This document shows positions 49,301 through 61,728 of a stretch of DNA of 64,000 nucleotides, piece after piece. The notes beneath the pieces were generated by a model. The model worked only from the letters and a program-made list of their open reading frames with translations. It had not been told where the DNA came from and did no database searches. The stretch is from Rapana venosa (taxonomy: Eukaryota > Mollusca > Gastropoda > Neogastropoda > Muricidae). The stretch lies in assembly GCA_028751875.1 (NCBI GenBank), contig CM054140.1, forward strand, positions 20,920,993 to 20,984,992, written 5' to 3'. How positions within the stretch are numbered: the stretch's first letter is position 1; every line of letters begins with the position of its first letter. The translations under genes and the position numbers were made by a program.

Positions 49301-51864
49301 GGCTACTATGTATTCTTGTCATTAAAGTTTGAACACAAAGAAAGCCAGGGAACAAAATATTACAAGATGCTGCTGAAAGTGTTAAGTGTCTCGGTGCTGG
49401 AAGTTCACTGGGTATTCCAAAACAGAGCTATGTTTTTCAGCCAACAGCACATTATTTTTGTTTGTCAGCCAGGGCTTTAGGATCTCTGGCCCCCAGCTGG
49501 ATGTACAGTCATTTCAGAAGTTTCACCCATGTGAACGTGATGTTGGTTGTATTACAGAAACTGGTGAACGAGGTGTTCCAGACCATGTGGTTTTCCCCGG
49601 TCAGCACAAGGGAACGGGACTCCTCCAGATTGCTGCAGAAAGTCATGAACATCACTGATGTGGTCAGTAATTCAGTCGCACAAACGTTTGTGTTAATGTG
49701 TGTGTGTATGAATAAGAATTTCTTACCAATCAGCATAGGCAGAAACAACGGACACTGACAAACTATTGCGATAATTTATTCTTTGACAAACCATTTTTCT
49801 TTCCTGCCTTGGGGGGTTGCATGCCTACTTTTTATCCAAAGAAAAGGCATATAAATTTGAGCCAGTGAAGTACGATTAACCTTTCTTGTTATGGTCACCT
49901 TCTTGGACTTACCAGTATGTTGAGTTTTTTCGGTACATTTTTCACATTGATGAAGAAGAAAAAAACAGAGAGCAAAGTAAAATTATGCCAAACAGTTAGG
50001 GTGTAACACTTCCATATCTGTTACTTTTCTTCTCTGTGTTACATTGCAAGTCTTCATGAGATAGCAAGTTGAAAGTAAAACTCAGTAACTGAACAAAGTA
50101 TACGCATCAAGTTTGAAACATTACAACAGAAATATTTTTCAGACTACTTCAGCATATAAAGCAGTTGGGGTTTTAGTAGTTTTTGAAGAAGTACAAGCAC
50201 CGAGATTCAAAATGCAAGCGGGAAAACATGGTGCTGAAAGCACTTCTCTTGTTACCTACAACGGGTGCATACTCAATTTGTCTGAATATTTCAACATGGT
50301 GGTAAGGTAAAGGTAAAGGTGTCCCATAACCTATAAGGTCGTAGGGGAGCGAGGCGTCAGAGACCTCACTTCTCTAGGGCCGGCATATTGAGGGCGGCGC
50401 CCATCTCCTCTTCCTTGCTGCTTTACCTTCCCTGACCCTAAAGAGGGCAGGTACCCATTTACAGCTGGGGGAACTGTACTGAAGCCAAGGCGCGCAAACG
50501 GTCACCCATCCAACTGGTAACCGTGCTCGATGCTGCTTAACTTGGCTGGGGGAAAGCGAGTGCTCCAACCACTGAGCTATCCCGTCCCCTAACATGGTGG
50601 AATGTAGCAAAATAAGAATGATATCTCTGCGGCAAAGTTCACAAGCCTTGTATTAAAGTGGACAGCCTTTTGATTCAATGGACAGCAAACCCAGGTCTTC
50701 ATCAAAAGAAAAGGCATCAATGGAAACCTTAGAGAAGTGAGATCAAGGGGGATTTCAGTACCCATCAGATTTTCTTTACATCAGTCCTTTAGTGTCTTGA
50801 GGCTCGTTTTTTTTTTTAGCAACCCTTTCTCCCTTTTTTCTACTTTTCAAGCACTCGCTCTCTTCCCCCTTCTTCATGTCAGGGTATTTCCAGGCGGACT
50901 CCCACCTCCATCCTTCCAGCTAACAAACAATTCAGATGTGGCAGAAAGGCTCTGTTTCAGATGTTTACAATTGTTGTATATTTTTTAATGGTTCATATTT
51001 CCAATCTAAAATAGGAATAAATTGATGAAACCATGTAAATGAAGTGTATATTCTGATTTGTGCAGGTTGCAGCATCAAAAGACACAGGGTATGAGTTCTT
51101 CGAGCAGATGTTGGAAAATGTGAGTATTGGGCGACTTTAAAAATAAAAAAAAATTGACTTGTATTTTCAGTGTACTTGTGATTATATTTTTTGTCAGTGT
51201 ACTTGTCATTATATTTTCATTCCAGTATTTCTTAATCATATCTATATTTTTTCATGCTATTTCAAGGGGAGAAAGTTATGTCTAACTTGAAACAAAGTAT
51301 TTTACTATTTTTAAAAATGTCATCTTGATCAGCACTTTATGATATTTGATACAAGCAAAGCACAATGAGAACTTTTTTGTTTTTGATAAGTTGGTTTTTG
51401 TTGTTTTGTTAATTAATCAAAAAGAAAGCATACAGGAGAATATAACTTCTTTAACATTAGAAGGGGGGGCTATGTATTAGCATCAGGTGTTCACTAAACA
51501 TTCTGAAAAATGAGTGAAGATACCAATGACTGCAGACTTGCTGATGTTGGTCATGTTTCCTGTACATGTTTGCAGCTGCTGAAGAAAGATGAAGAGGGAA
51601 ACTACAACAAAGCTGCCATTCTTGCCTGCACTCAGATCGTGGACTGCCTGGTGGAAAATGTTCTCAGGATAGAGGAGAAAAGTGTTGGTGAGTGCTTTTT
51701 CATAGCTGTGGTTCATTCATTCATTTGCCTATGAAGTTTGGGGGGGGGGGGGGGGGGTTCATTTTTTTTCTTCTCCAAATTTGGGATTGAAAGAAAAAAG
51801 TAGCATGCAGGTTGTTGGGTTGTTTTATAGATATTTATATATAATAGATAGATAGATAGATAAA

Positions 51865-51899
<35 letters not shown>

Positions 51900-53068
51900 C
51901 GAAAACTGGATGATAGAGAACAAGTTACAACTAAATGCTGATAAAACTGAAGCCATGCTTGTAGGGACCAAACACAAACTCTCTTCCATTACAACAGCTT
52001 CAATAGAATTCGGCAATGCATCAGTCCCTCTATCCACTGCTGTGAAGTATCTAGGGGTCATTATCGACAACACACTCTCTATGCAAAAATTCATCATCCA
52101 GACCTGCCAGTCCTGCTACTATCAATTACGGCATATTAGTGCAATCCGAAAGTACCTGTCCACAGACGCAACATCCAAACTTGTGGCATCTCTCATTCTT
52201 TCATGTCTGGACTATTGCAATTCTCTTTTGGCTGGTCTGCCAGCATCATCTATCCACTCCCTTCGACGGATTCAAAATTCTGCAGCTTGACTAGTCTTCA
52301 TAAAGAAAAAATCTGAGCACATTACCCCTCTCTTGCGATCTATCCACTGGCTGCCTGTGCCACAAAGAATAAACTATAAGATCAGTACTCTGTTAAAAAT
52401 GTCTCCACAAAACAGCACCTTCCTATCTCTGTGAAATGTCTTTACCTGTACACTCCTCGTTCCCTTCGCTCTGCTGCAGATTCCTTGTGCTTACGAATAC
52501 CTAGATTCAGCCAGTCCACCATCGGCCGTCGCTCTTTCTCCGTGTCTGGTCCATCGATTTGGAATGGCCTCCCTAGCTCTCTTCGCCAAAGGCCTTGTGA
52601 TGCTTTTAAATCTGGCCTCAAGACATATTTGTTTCAAACCTCTCCTGTTTCATTTCATAGCTGTCCCTGCTTTTCAACAGCCAAAAATCCCATGACCCTG
52701 CCAAAGTGTATAACTTCTGTGTGTGTGTACATTTGGACTTGTTAGAACTATTACTCGCTATTGGTTACATGACTGTGTAAGAACGAGTTGAGTGCAAAGC
52801 GCTTTGATTTGTCTGTGCAAGATACAGCGCTATATAAATTCCATTTATTATTATTATTATATATATATACATACATACACTTTGGTTTTTATCTGATTCA
52901 ATTTTTATGAGCTGCTGACACACATTCTGTATGTACACACAGCACATTTTGCACAGAAAAGAAATCACATGGAAGAATTTTATGTAAAAGCTCACTGGGC
53001 AGTGTCAAAGTAAAAGGAAGAACAGATCAGTGGTTTTTAACATTTATTGCAGTATGCACCAAAATAAA

Positions 53069-53128
<60 letters not shown>

Positions 53129-56100
53129 ATTTTTTTTCCATTGATAACAAACATACTTCATTATTTTTATAAAGGAGGGGGGTGGAGATGGTGGTAATCT
53201 TTTTACATTTGGTAGTTTTTATTTGTAAGAGAGCTGTGTGCTTCACAGTATATAGGTGTGTAATATTAATTCATCACATGGTGACCAGAATGACAAATCA
53301 TTTAAAACAGTCTGTATGATTGCAGCTGCTAGAATGTGTATTTATGAGACTGCTTCTGGCACCAGTATATATTTATTTCTTCATTCTGCAATTAATTAGG
53401 CATATGAGATGGCTCTCAAAAGGTTGCTTCACTGTGTGTGTTTGTAATGTTAAGGAGAAAAAATTGATTTAAAGAAATTTTTTTAAGCGTGGGGGGGGGT
53501 ATTTCTAAAAGACATTTTCTTTTCTGTCCTGTCAGTTGTAAGGACATTTCAAAATTTTGGAGTGTTCAAAGGGTTGATAATGAATAGCTGTCCATTGCTG
53601 TGTTGAGATGAAATGAATGCCATAATCTGCTTTCCGGGTGGCTTGCAGCCTTGTGTATATGTTATGATGTGTGTAATTTGTTACAGAAATGTCAGAAGCC
53701 AAGAACACCAACTCCAGACTTGTGGCCTGCCTGTCTACATTGTATTTATTCAGCAAGATCAAGGCAGACCTGATGGTCCATCATGCCACTACCCTTCAGC
53801 CCTACCTCGACATCAAGTGCAGCGTAAGTTGCTATTGTTAAAAAGAGAGAGAGAAGAGGGGTGTGGAAGCAGTATGTCACTATTTTGCAGATTTTTGTGT
53901 TTCATTTTTCTCGTTTTCTTTCTTTTGAATTGTGTATTTTTTTGTTTGTTATTGTTTTATTCATTACTAGTTGTTTTGTCAGGATCTGCTGTAAGTGATG
54001 ATCAAGTTTATACCAACCTGTTTTCTCTGTCTTACGGTTTTGTGGCTTGTTTATAAATATTTTCTTTTCTTGTGGAGCGATCCCTTACATGGCCCTTGTC
54101 AAATTAGCCAGGTTATGAGAACGCAGTTGAATAAATTAGATAGTTATGGAATATAATCTTTCAATGGATATGAAAGAAAAGTTTTGTTGCATGGTGTGAT
54201 CGGTCAGTCTTTCAGGTTAACGTGCACCTGCATGACATATATTTATCTATTTGTGTTTTCTTTCCCTGTGCATTCCTTTGTGAATTTTTTGGGATATGTG
54301 AAAGTTACTTAATGAGTGGAAGGTAGGATGCCCTAATGGTTAGAGTATTCCTCTGGTGATCTGACTGCCCAGGATTTATCCACCACTGAGGCACTCATTT
54401 GAGGGGATTTTTTCCTTGGAGTTAACATCAGGGCCAAATCCTGAAAGTTATTGCAATAAGACTATAAACCAAGTCATTTGAACACACCCACATCTTGTGC
54501 ACACACTTAAAACCATTTGCACCTTTCGGAGGAGTAGCGGCCGGTAGGAACAGACGACAAACATTTTAAAACACATGCACACAGGTGTCGCATCTAGCCC
54601 CTGAGAATACTATTGGCAATATGTTGTTGTTTTTTTTCTTCTTACTCCGTTCCTCAGTTACAACTCCAGGGTTCACCAGTGGCAAGATTTTTGCACATGC
54701 GACCATGTTTGCCCACCATAAAGGTAGCAGCATTCCAACTTAAGGGTCTATTTGATACTAGTCAGGGTGTTTCAGTCTAAGAAAGATGTCAGGTTTTAAC
54801 TATGTGTGAACCAATGGGCGTTATGTTTTGTGGATAGTTTCTTTCAGTGATGTGTGTTGATGTGCGTTTCAGTCTCAGAGTGACTACCTGGTGCTGCACT
54901 ATGTGGCTCGCATCTTGGAGCTGGTGGTGCCTCTGATGGATCACCCCAGTGAGAACTTCCTCATGACCCTGGAGGAGGACATGATCAAACTCATCCTCAA
55001 ACATGGCATGATGGTCAGTATCTACCCTCAATTCATTGGGGGGAGGGGGGTAATGTGCAGAGTTCATCCATTTTTTTTAAAGTAGAAATTGTGCTGTGAT
55101 GGTGGAAGTGCACATGCTCATATCGTTGGAGGAAAGAAAAAGAAGAACATGCTCTGCCCCAGCTCCGCTTATTCCTTGATAAAGCTCTGCAAAGACATCC
55201 CAGCAGAGAGACTGATGACAGTGAAAACAAAATTTTGTTCTACAGATGTTCATGATTTCAGACATACAGTGCACTGTTCATCATACTTGTGTGAGTTTTA
55301 AGATTTTTTTGGTAAGGTTCCTTTGAAAATTGATAGTGATGAAATATAATTCTGTGTATATGTCACAACATAGTAATGATATTGGAGTGGGTTTTCTGTG
55401 GAAATGAGCAGCCTGTATGTAAACAGTTGCACTAGTCCATGATGTGTTTGTGCAATATAAGGGTTATACAGAAAACTACACAACAGTGAAGCTGCATTGC
55501 TCTGCTAATTCAGTGTCACGGTGCAGGACTGTGGGTGCTACCCAGCAAGTGTTGTGGTGTTGCTGCAGGTTGTTCAGAGCTGTGTCAGCTGCCTGGGAGC
55601 AGTGGTGAACTGTGTCAGTCACAACTATGCCTTGGTGAAGGACTGCTTTGGCAAGTTCTTTGGGGTGTTGACCAAACTGATGCAAGACCACGAGAAGGAC
55701 AACACCAACCCCACCCTCAAGGCACGCAAACCCACACTCCTGCGCTCCCTCTTCACCATAGGGCAGCTCACCAGGAACTTTGACTTCGACTCCAAGGAGA
55801 TGGGGGAGGCCAAGGTAAACTGGATAACAGGACAAAATAATAGTGCTGTGATTGGCTACGTAGCAAGTGCTCAGTGTCATATTTTCGTTGCAGATGTCAT
55901 TTTGGTCTTTGATTTAGACGGGCTTTGTGGGTTTAAAACGGATGATTTTGTTAATAATTTTATCATATCCATTACACCTGCATATATTGTTTTGATCCTT
56001 ATTATCAGTAGAAAAATTTAGAAAATGAGAGATTGACTGGCATATTGGCATAACCATGGCATATTGTGTTAAAAAAACAACAAAAAACAAACCCAGAGAC

Positions 56101-59100
56101 ATGAAAACTTTGTTAATTTTAAAACTTACAGCTGGCATTTCTTTTTGTGTTAAAGTTGTGTTCATGTCAAATAGTATTCAGTATAATCTTCTTCTTCTTC
56201 CTTTTTTGTCAGGTTTCTCCCAGGGGAGGTTTGACAATGTGGATAAGTACACTGTGTTGTTTGCTGCAGGTGTGTGTCCACCAGAAGGTGTTTGATGTGC
56301 TGTATTACTTCATCCACCATGAGGAGGAGGATGTGCAGCACAAAGCCCTCACTGCTCTGGGTCAGTTTTCTCTTCTCTTTTTTTAAGGGTGGTTTTTTTT
56401 TATAAGTGGTTTTTTTTTTTTAAGTTCTCTTTTTCGCACTATCCTTCCTGTTTGTAAAAGTGGTGGGCTTTGTGGGGGGGGTTCCCTTCTGCGCTTGACT
56501 CTGTGATTTGAATTTCCAACGTTGAGAAACAATATGCCCTTAGTGTCGTAGGCTGGGTTTTTTGGTTGAGTTTTGTTGGGTTTTTTTCAGGAAGAAGTAA
56601 ATGGCATTCAGTAAGAAGTAAATGGCAAGAAAAGTGGCATGATTTGTGCACAAGCATGTGTCAGTATATGCTGCGCCTCTAACACATCCAAACACATGCA
56701 TTCTTTCTTGTATGCCCAAAATCAGAAAAACATTGTATAGTTATAACCGTGCATTCAAGATTTGTTCAAAGGCATTCAAATGACTTCTTGACGTCTTCTG
56801 GCTGTATACATGTGTACGTGTGTGGTCTGATTTCAGGCTTCTTTCTGTGTCGGCACTATGAGTACATGTTGGGGAAGCTGTTGAAGGAGATGTACCACGA
56901 TTTCCTGACCAACGACAATGCCCCTATCAAGCTGAGGTGTCAGGTGCTGAAGAACCTGCAGCTCTACCTGATGGAGGAGGAAATCGCCATGGCCAAGTCC
57001 GATGCAGAGTGTGAGTAGACACCTGTCTGTCTGGAGCAGAGAACCGTCAGACATCTGAAAGAAGAGAACAATATGCAGGAAGAAACCATCTGTTTGTAGC
57101 GGAGCTTTTATGGGGTAATTATAGCTGGTGGTATGTGAACAAGCCACTATGCTTTAGGGCTCAGAAAACTTGGGTGTATAAATTCAAATCTTCTCTCCCA
57201 GATTACTAATAGCTGCTGAAATTAAGGGTTATAAACTGTGTTGAAGAAAAATTTAGTCTTTTTATTGTTGTTTTCAGAGTGGACATCATTTTGTGGATGT
57301 TTTTTTTTCATAAAATCACATAGATCTACTCTTGATTGTTGACGTATATTTTGTTACAGGGAAGAAACATGCAAAGGAAGAGGACTTGAAAGAAATGGGA
57401 GATGTGCAATCAGGGTAAGTGATAATCAGCCTTAGCGGTGACCAGTCTGTAATGTTTTGTAGTCTAGCAGGGTTACTTCAAAAGTAATATGGTTAGCTAC
57501 CTTACACTTTAGACATCACGGAAACAAATTGTGACAAATCTCATGTATAAAGAGTGATTGTCACCTTCCGACCTGTTATCAGTATTTTCTGTCTTGTCTT
57601 TTTGTTGTCTTTTGTTTTCCAAGGCGTACAATTGTATAGATATTATCATACCTTGCTATTACTTGTACATTATTTTTTAAGTAGTGTCATTGCTTTTCCC
57701 TGTAAATATTTTAAAACGGGTGCAGTGGACTGTTATTGATGAAACCCATGTATTGTTTTAAAAATCCACCTTTAAAATAAAATAGCATGTGGTGCGCATT
57801 TCCCCAGTGAAAAAATTGGTAACAGTGGCATTGCGTTTTTTTGCAGAAGGGCCGCACAGTGGGCAGCTGTATTGAAGCAGGTGTGGAAAGCCTTTTCCCC
57901 TGACATCTCATTTGGCGAATCACGGCTCTCAACTTTTGTACGTTACCCTTCGTCAGGGCCTCTTTCTCCCGCCCAGGTCAGTCGTCAGATATGCCCGTGC
58001 TTGCTGCTTTTGCCTCTTTCTTTTCTAAGTCATTTTTTATAACTAGGTTGCGCGTTGACTTCGGATTGTCTGGCTTGAAATGTTTTAAAACGAGTTTAAA
58101 CCCCCAAAACATTTTTACAATAAATTTTATGTCAATTGCCCAAAAAAAATCTACCCAAGGGATTACTGATTTCAGTATTCTTCATGTTTGTTTTGCTTTA
58201 CCGTTTTACTTTGGTTTTATGGTATGCCTGCTGAAGGGACTGTTTCTGTTTTCGTTTCTGTTTCAGTGTATGCTGACTGACTGGGGGACTTTTTTCAGGT
58301 ACCTGATGAGAAGGGACTGTTTTCGGGAAATGACGGACTGAAGGCTGTTTCGTTTTCATGATGTTTTGGACTGATAAAGGGGGATTTTTTCGGTAAATGC
58401 TGACTGAATGGATGTTTCTGTTTTCAGTGTTCCCTGATGATGAAGGGCTGTTTTTTTTAGTGTTGCCTGACTGATGGGGACTGTTTGTTTTCAGTGTTCC
58501 CTTACCTGATCTTTTTGAGCAGCCCAGAACCCTGGTTCGCATAAGGCGCCCAGCAGCTGGGGGAAGATAGAGAAAAAGTATCCAGGGTTCACCCCACGTA
58601 AGTTGTGTAGGATCACCCGCTCCTGTTTCCTTTATTTTTCCCTTTTTTTTTTCCTTTTTTTTCTTTTCACTTACAATTTTAGCACTTTTCAGTTATTTGA
58701 CCCTTTTTGGCATGAAAAGGCAGTAAGCCAAAGTCAGAAAGAAAGACAATTTTTTTATTTATTTTATATATTGGGATAATGGAATGGCATCGAAGAAAAT
58801 AAACGGGAAAAGACTCTGTTCAGTTATGCGATTTTCATGAAAATATTGAAAAAAACAACAGAAAAAAACCCATGTAATGTAAATTAAAAAACAGAAATGC
58901 AATTTTGCGCACTGATCTGGAATAAAAGGTGTTCATTCCTACGTGTCTGTCTTGATAAAAAGCTCTTCAAGGCATCAAAACTGTATCCCCTGCGCAGTGT
59001 TACAAAAAAACCCCCCTTGGGAAGATCGGGGCCCCGCCAGAGGGGAGGGTCATTTCCCAAGCCTTCAAGGGTTTCTGTTTCTGTGTTAGCCCCAACCGCT

Positions 59101-61680
59101 ACATCGTCGGGGCCTGCTACTCCTCCCAAATCTCTTTGTGTACGGATAAGTATTGTGATTTTTCAGGTTTTTTTCCCCTTTTTTTAAAAGGGATTGAGGT
59201 TTTTAGAAATCCCCCCTTTTTTTTTCCTCTTCTCTTTTCTTTTCCTTCTTTTTGTCTAATGCTGTTTAAAGTTTAATGCTTCCCTGCATTATTTTTTTTT
59301 CAGTTTTTACATTATTTTTTTTTTCAGTTCTTTTGATTACTTCACCTGTTTCGTATTTTTAACCCCAAAAAAAAATGCAATGAAATATTCATTTTTGGGG
59401 TGCTTTTTTTTTTTTTTCTTTTAAATTTTTTTTTTTTTTTATACCAGTGATACATGATCTTAGTTTGTATGAAAAGAGAGTGAGATTCGTTGAAAAAATC
59501 AGATGGGAGAACAGGTGTTGTGGCTGAAAACCCGGGGCTTCTGCCTTTCCCAAAGTGCAAGACGAGCCTTGTTTGTATCCCCCAAATCGACTATTGTGTT
59601 GTGGCAGGACCCAAACCCTTATGCATCCTTCAAAGAGGTCAGATGAAAAAAAATTTTAAACCTCATTTTTTTTTTGGGTTTTTTTTGTGTGGTTTTCAAA
59701 AAATTCTTTTTTGGTTTGCTCATAACTAAGTAAAACGATTATTTGAATAGATATGTATGCCCTTTCAGTTGATTTCCTCAGGAGTTTTTTGCTTGAAAAA
59801 TTTTTTTTTTTAAGATGTTAAAAAACATTTGTTTTTGTTTTTAAAAGTTCTTAACTGCGTTTTCATTGTTTGTGGGTGTTCCCTACAGCTTAGCTAGATC
59901 GGGAAGTAAAACATGTTCATTTTTTTAAACTGTAATGTGTCAGACTGACTTTTCCCAGCCATGGGGGGTGCTGCATTAAAATTTTGTGTGTGTTGGCGAG
60001 AGAGAAAGAGCATGTGTCACCCTTGAGTTTTACTCTGCTTCAGCTTGTTCATAAGAGATGTTAGTGATGGGACCAAAGCCAATTCAGACTGTTAGAATGT
60101 GAAGTATGTTCAAAAACGCCAAAAATATTTACCTTTCTCTTTTAAATGTTTGCCAAGTAGAAAGGCTTGATGAGGCTGATAATGATTTTAGGTGACTTTT
60201 TTTTTTTTTTAAAAGCGCTTGAAAAGGATGCAACGATGCATTGCTTGTATCCAGATAATGACGCAAACCCTTTGTTGTGCAGAGCCCGGTGCCCAGAAAA
60301 CCCCGGAGAGCGAACGGCACACACCCGAGGGTCTGACGAAGAAAAAGACAGAAATGGGAGCAAGGATGAGGATGATGATGATCCCGAATCTTTATTAGTA
60401 AAATTTTCCCCCGAAACAAAAAAAATGTATTTAATCATGCATTTTCATGCATTTTGATGTTATGAAAAATGATTTGAAGGTAAGTATGCCATATACAGAC
60501 AATAAAAAATTTTAATCTTGGAAAAAATAAATTCTTTCTCCAATTTTTGACCCTGTTTGGGATTTAAAAGAAATTAAGATACGAGTGTAAGCTATGTTTT
60601 TATTTTTGGAAATATTTATTACAGTAGCTGGCAATTATTTTTGTGTATTGAAATGTGTTGTTCAGTCCTACCAGACAACCTTCAGCTGTCTGATTGATTT
60701 TTTTTTTTTAAGGAGATAGGTCAATATTGTGATGTTTTTTTTTATCCCCTTCCCATTGCAGATAAAAATGTTGATACCTTGTTTCAGCTCGGTTACCAGA
60801 TGACATCACTCCTCTCCAAGAAATCATGCAGCAGTCTCAGGGCTGTATTCTACTGCTGGTGTTAAAACAGCATCTCAAGGACATGTACGGCTTGACAGAC
60901 AGGTTAGTTACTTTTCCTGCCCATCTCTTCTCCTGTGGCACTTTGGGGGGGGGGGGTGTTACCCTCTACTTTTATCTCTTTTCACAATATTTAAGTTTAT
61001 TTCTTTTTTTTCCTGTCTACTTGTACAGTTTCTACTTTCTCTTTTCTTCCTGCAGTTTACTGTTCCCCTTTTTTTCAAAATGACATATTTTCACATACAC
61101 ATACCACCTCCACCTCCCCCCCTTTACATTCTACTCTGACACATTCCACAGCCTGTTTTCTTTTGTACTATTTCCACATTCGACTTTGTATTGCCTTCCT
61201 GTACTGTTTAATTTCATTCCCCTCTTACATGAATATTCTTCTTCCCCCCCTCCCCCCCTTTTCCATTTTCTGGTTTGCTTTTCTGTTCCCCCTTCCATAG
61301 CTAGCTTCTTGCTTTGTGCATTTTCTCATACTGTACCATTCTGCACATTTTGTTTTCTTGTCTCCCCCTTGCATTCCACACCTAACTAGAACCTTTTCTG
61401 CTTTCCACAATTAAATCTCTCTTATAATAATGCGGAAAGAAGGCAACGTGAAGTGACCCATATTATGTGGTTGTGTGTGTTGCAGCAAGATACATCGATA
61501 CTCTCCAACAGAGGCAGCCAAAGTGTTCGACAAGCCACTGAACCGGAAAAACATCGTCCGCTTCAATCCTCAGCACACTCTGGATCAGCTGCGTGCTGTG
61601 CATGACTCTGATCCTGAAGAGGAAGAGAAGCGGCAGAAAATCGTGGATGAATATCTGGAGGTGAGCTAGCATTTTCTTTC

Positions 61681-61728
<48 letters not shown>

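Noticed and set aside
56212..56269. Extra in-frame segment upstream of exon 35
   Set aside because: It has a usable acceptor and stays open, but the residues do not match the family and the downstream acceptor gives the expected conserved join.
58198..58542. 114-codon - strand ORF with SGNT/PSV repeats
   Set aside because: It is the reverse translation of the degenerate tandem array and exon 39.
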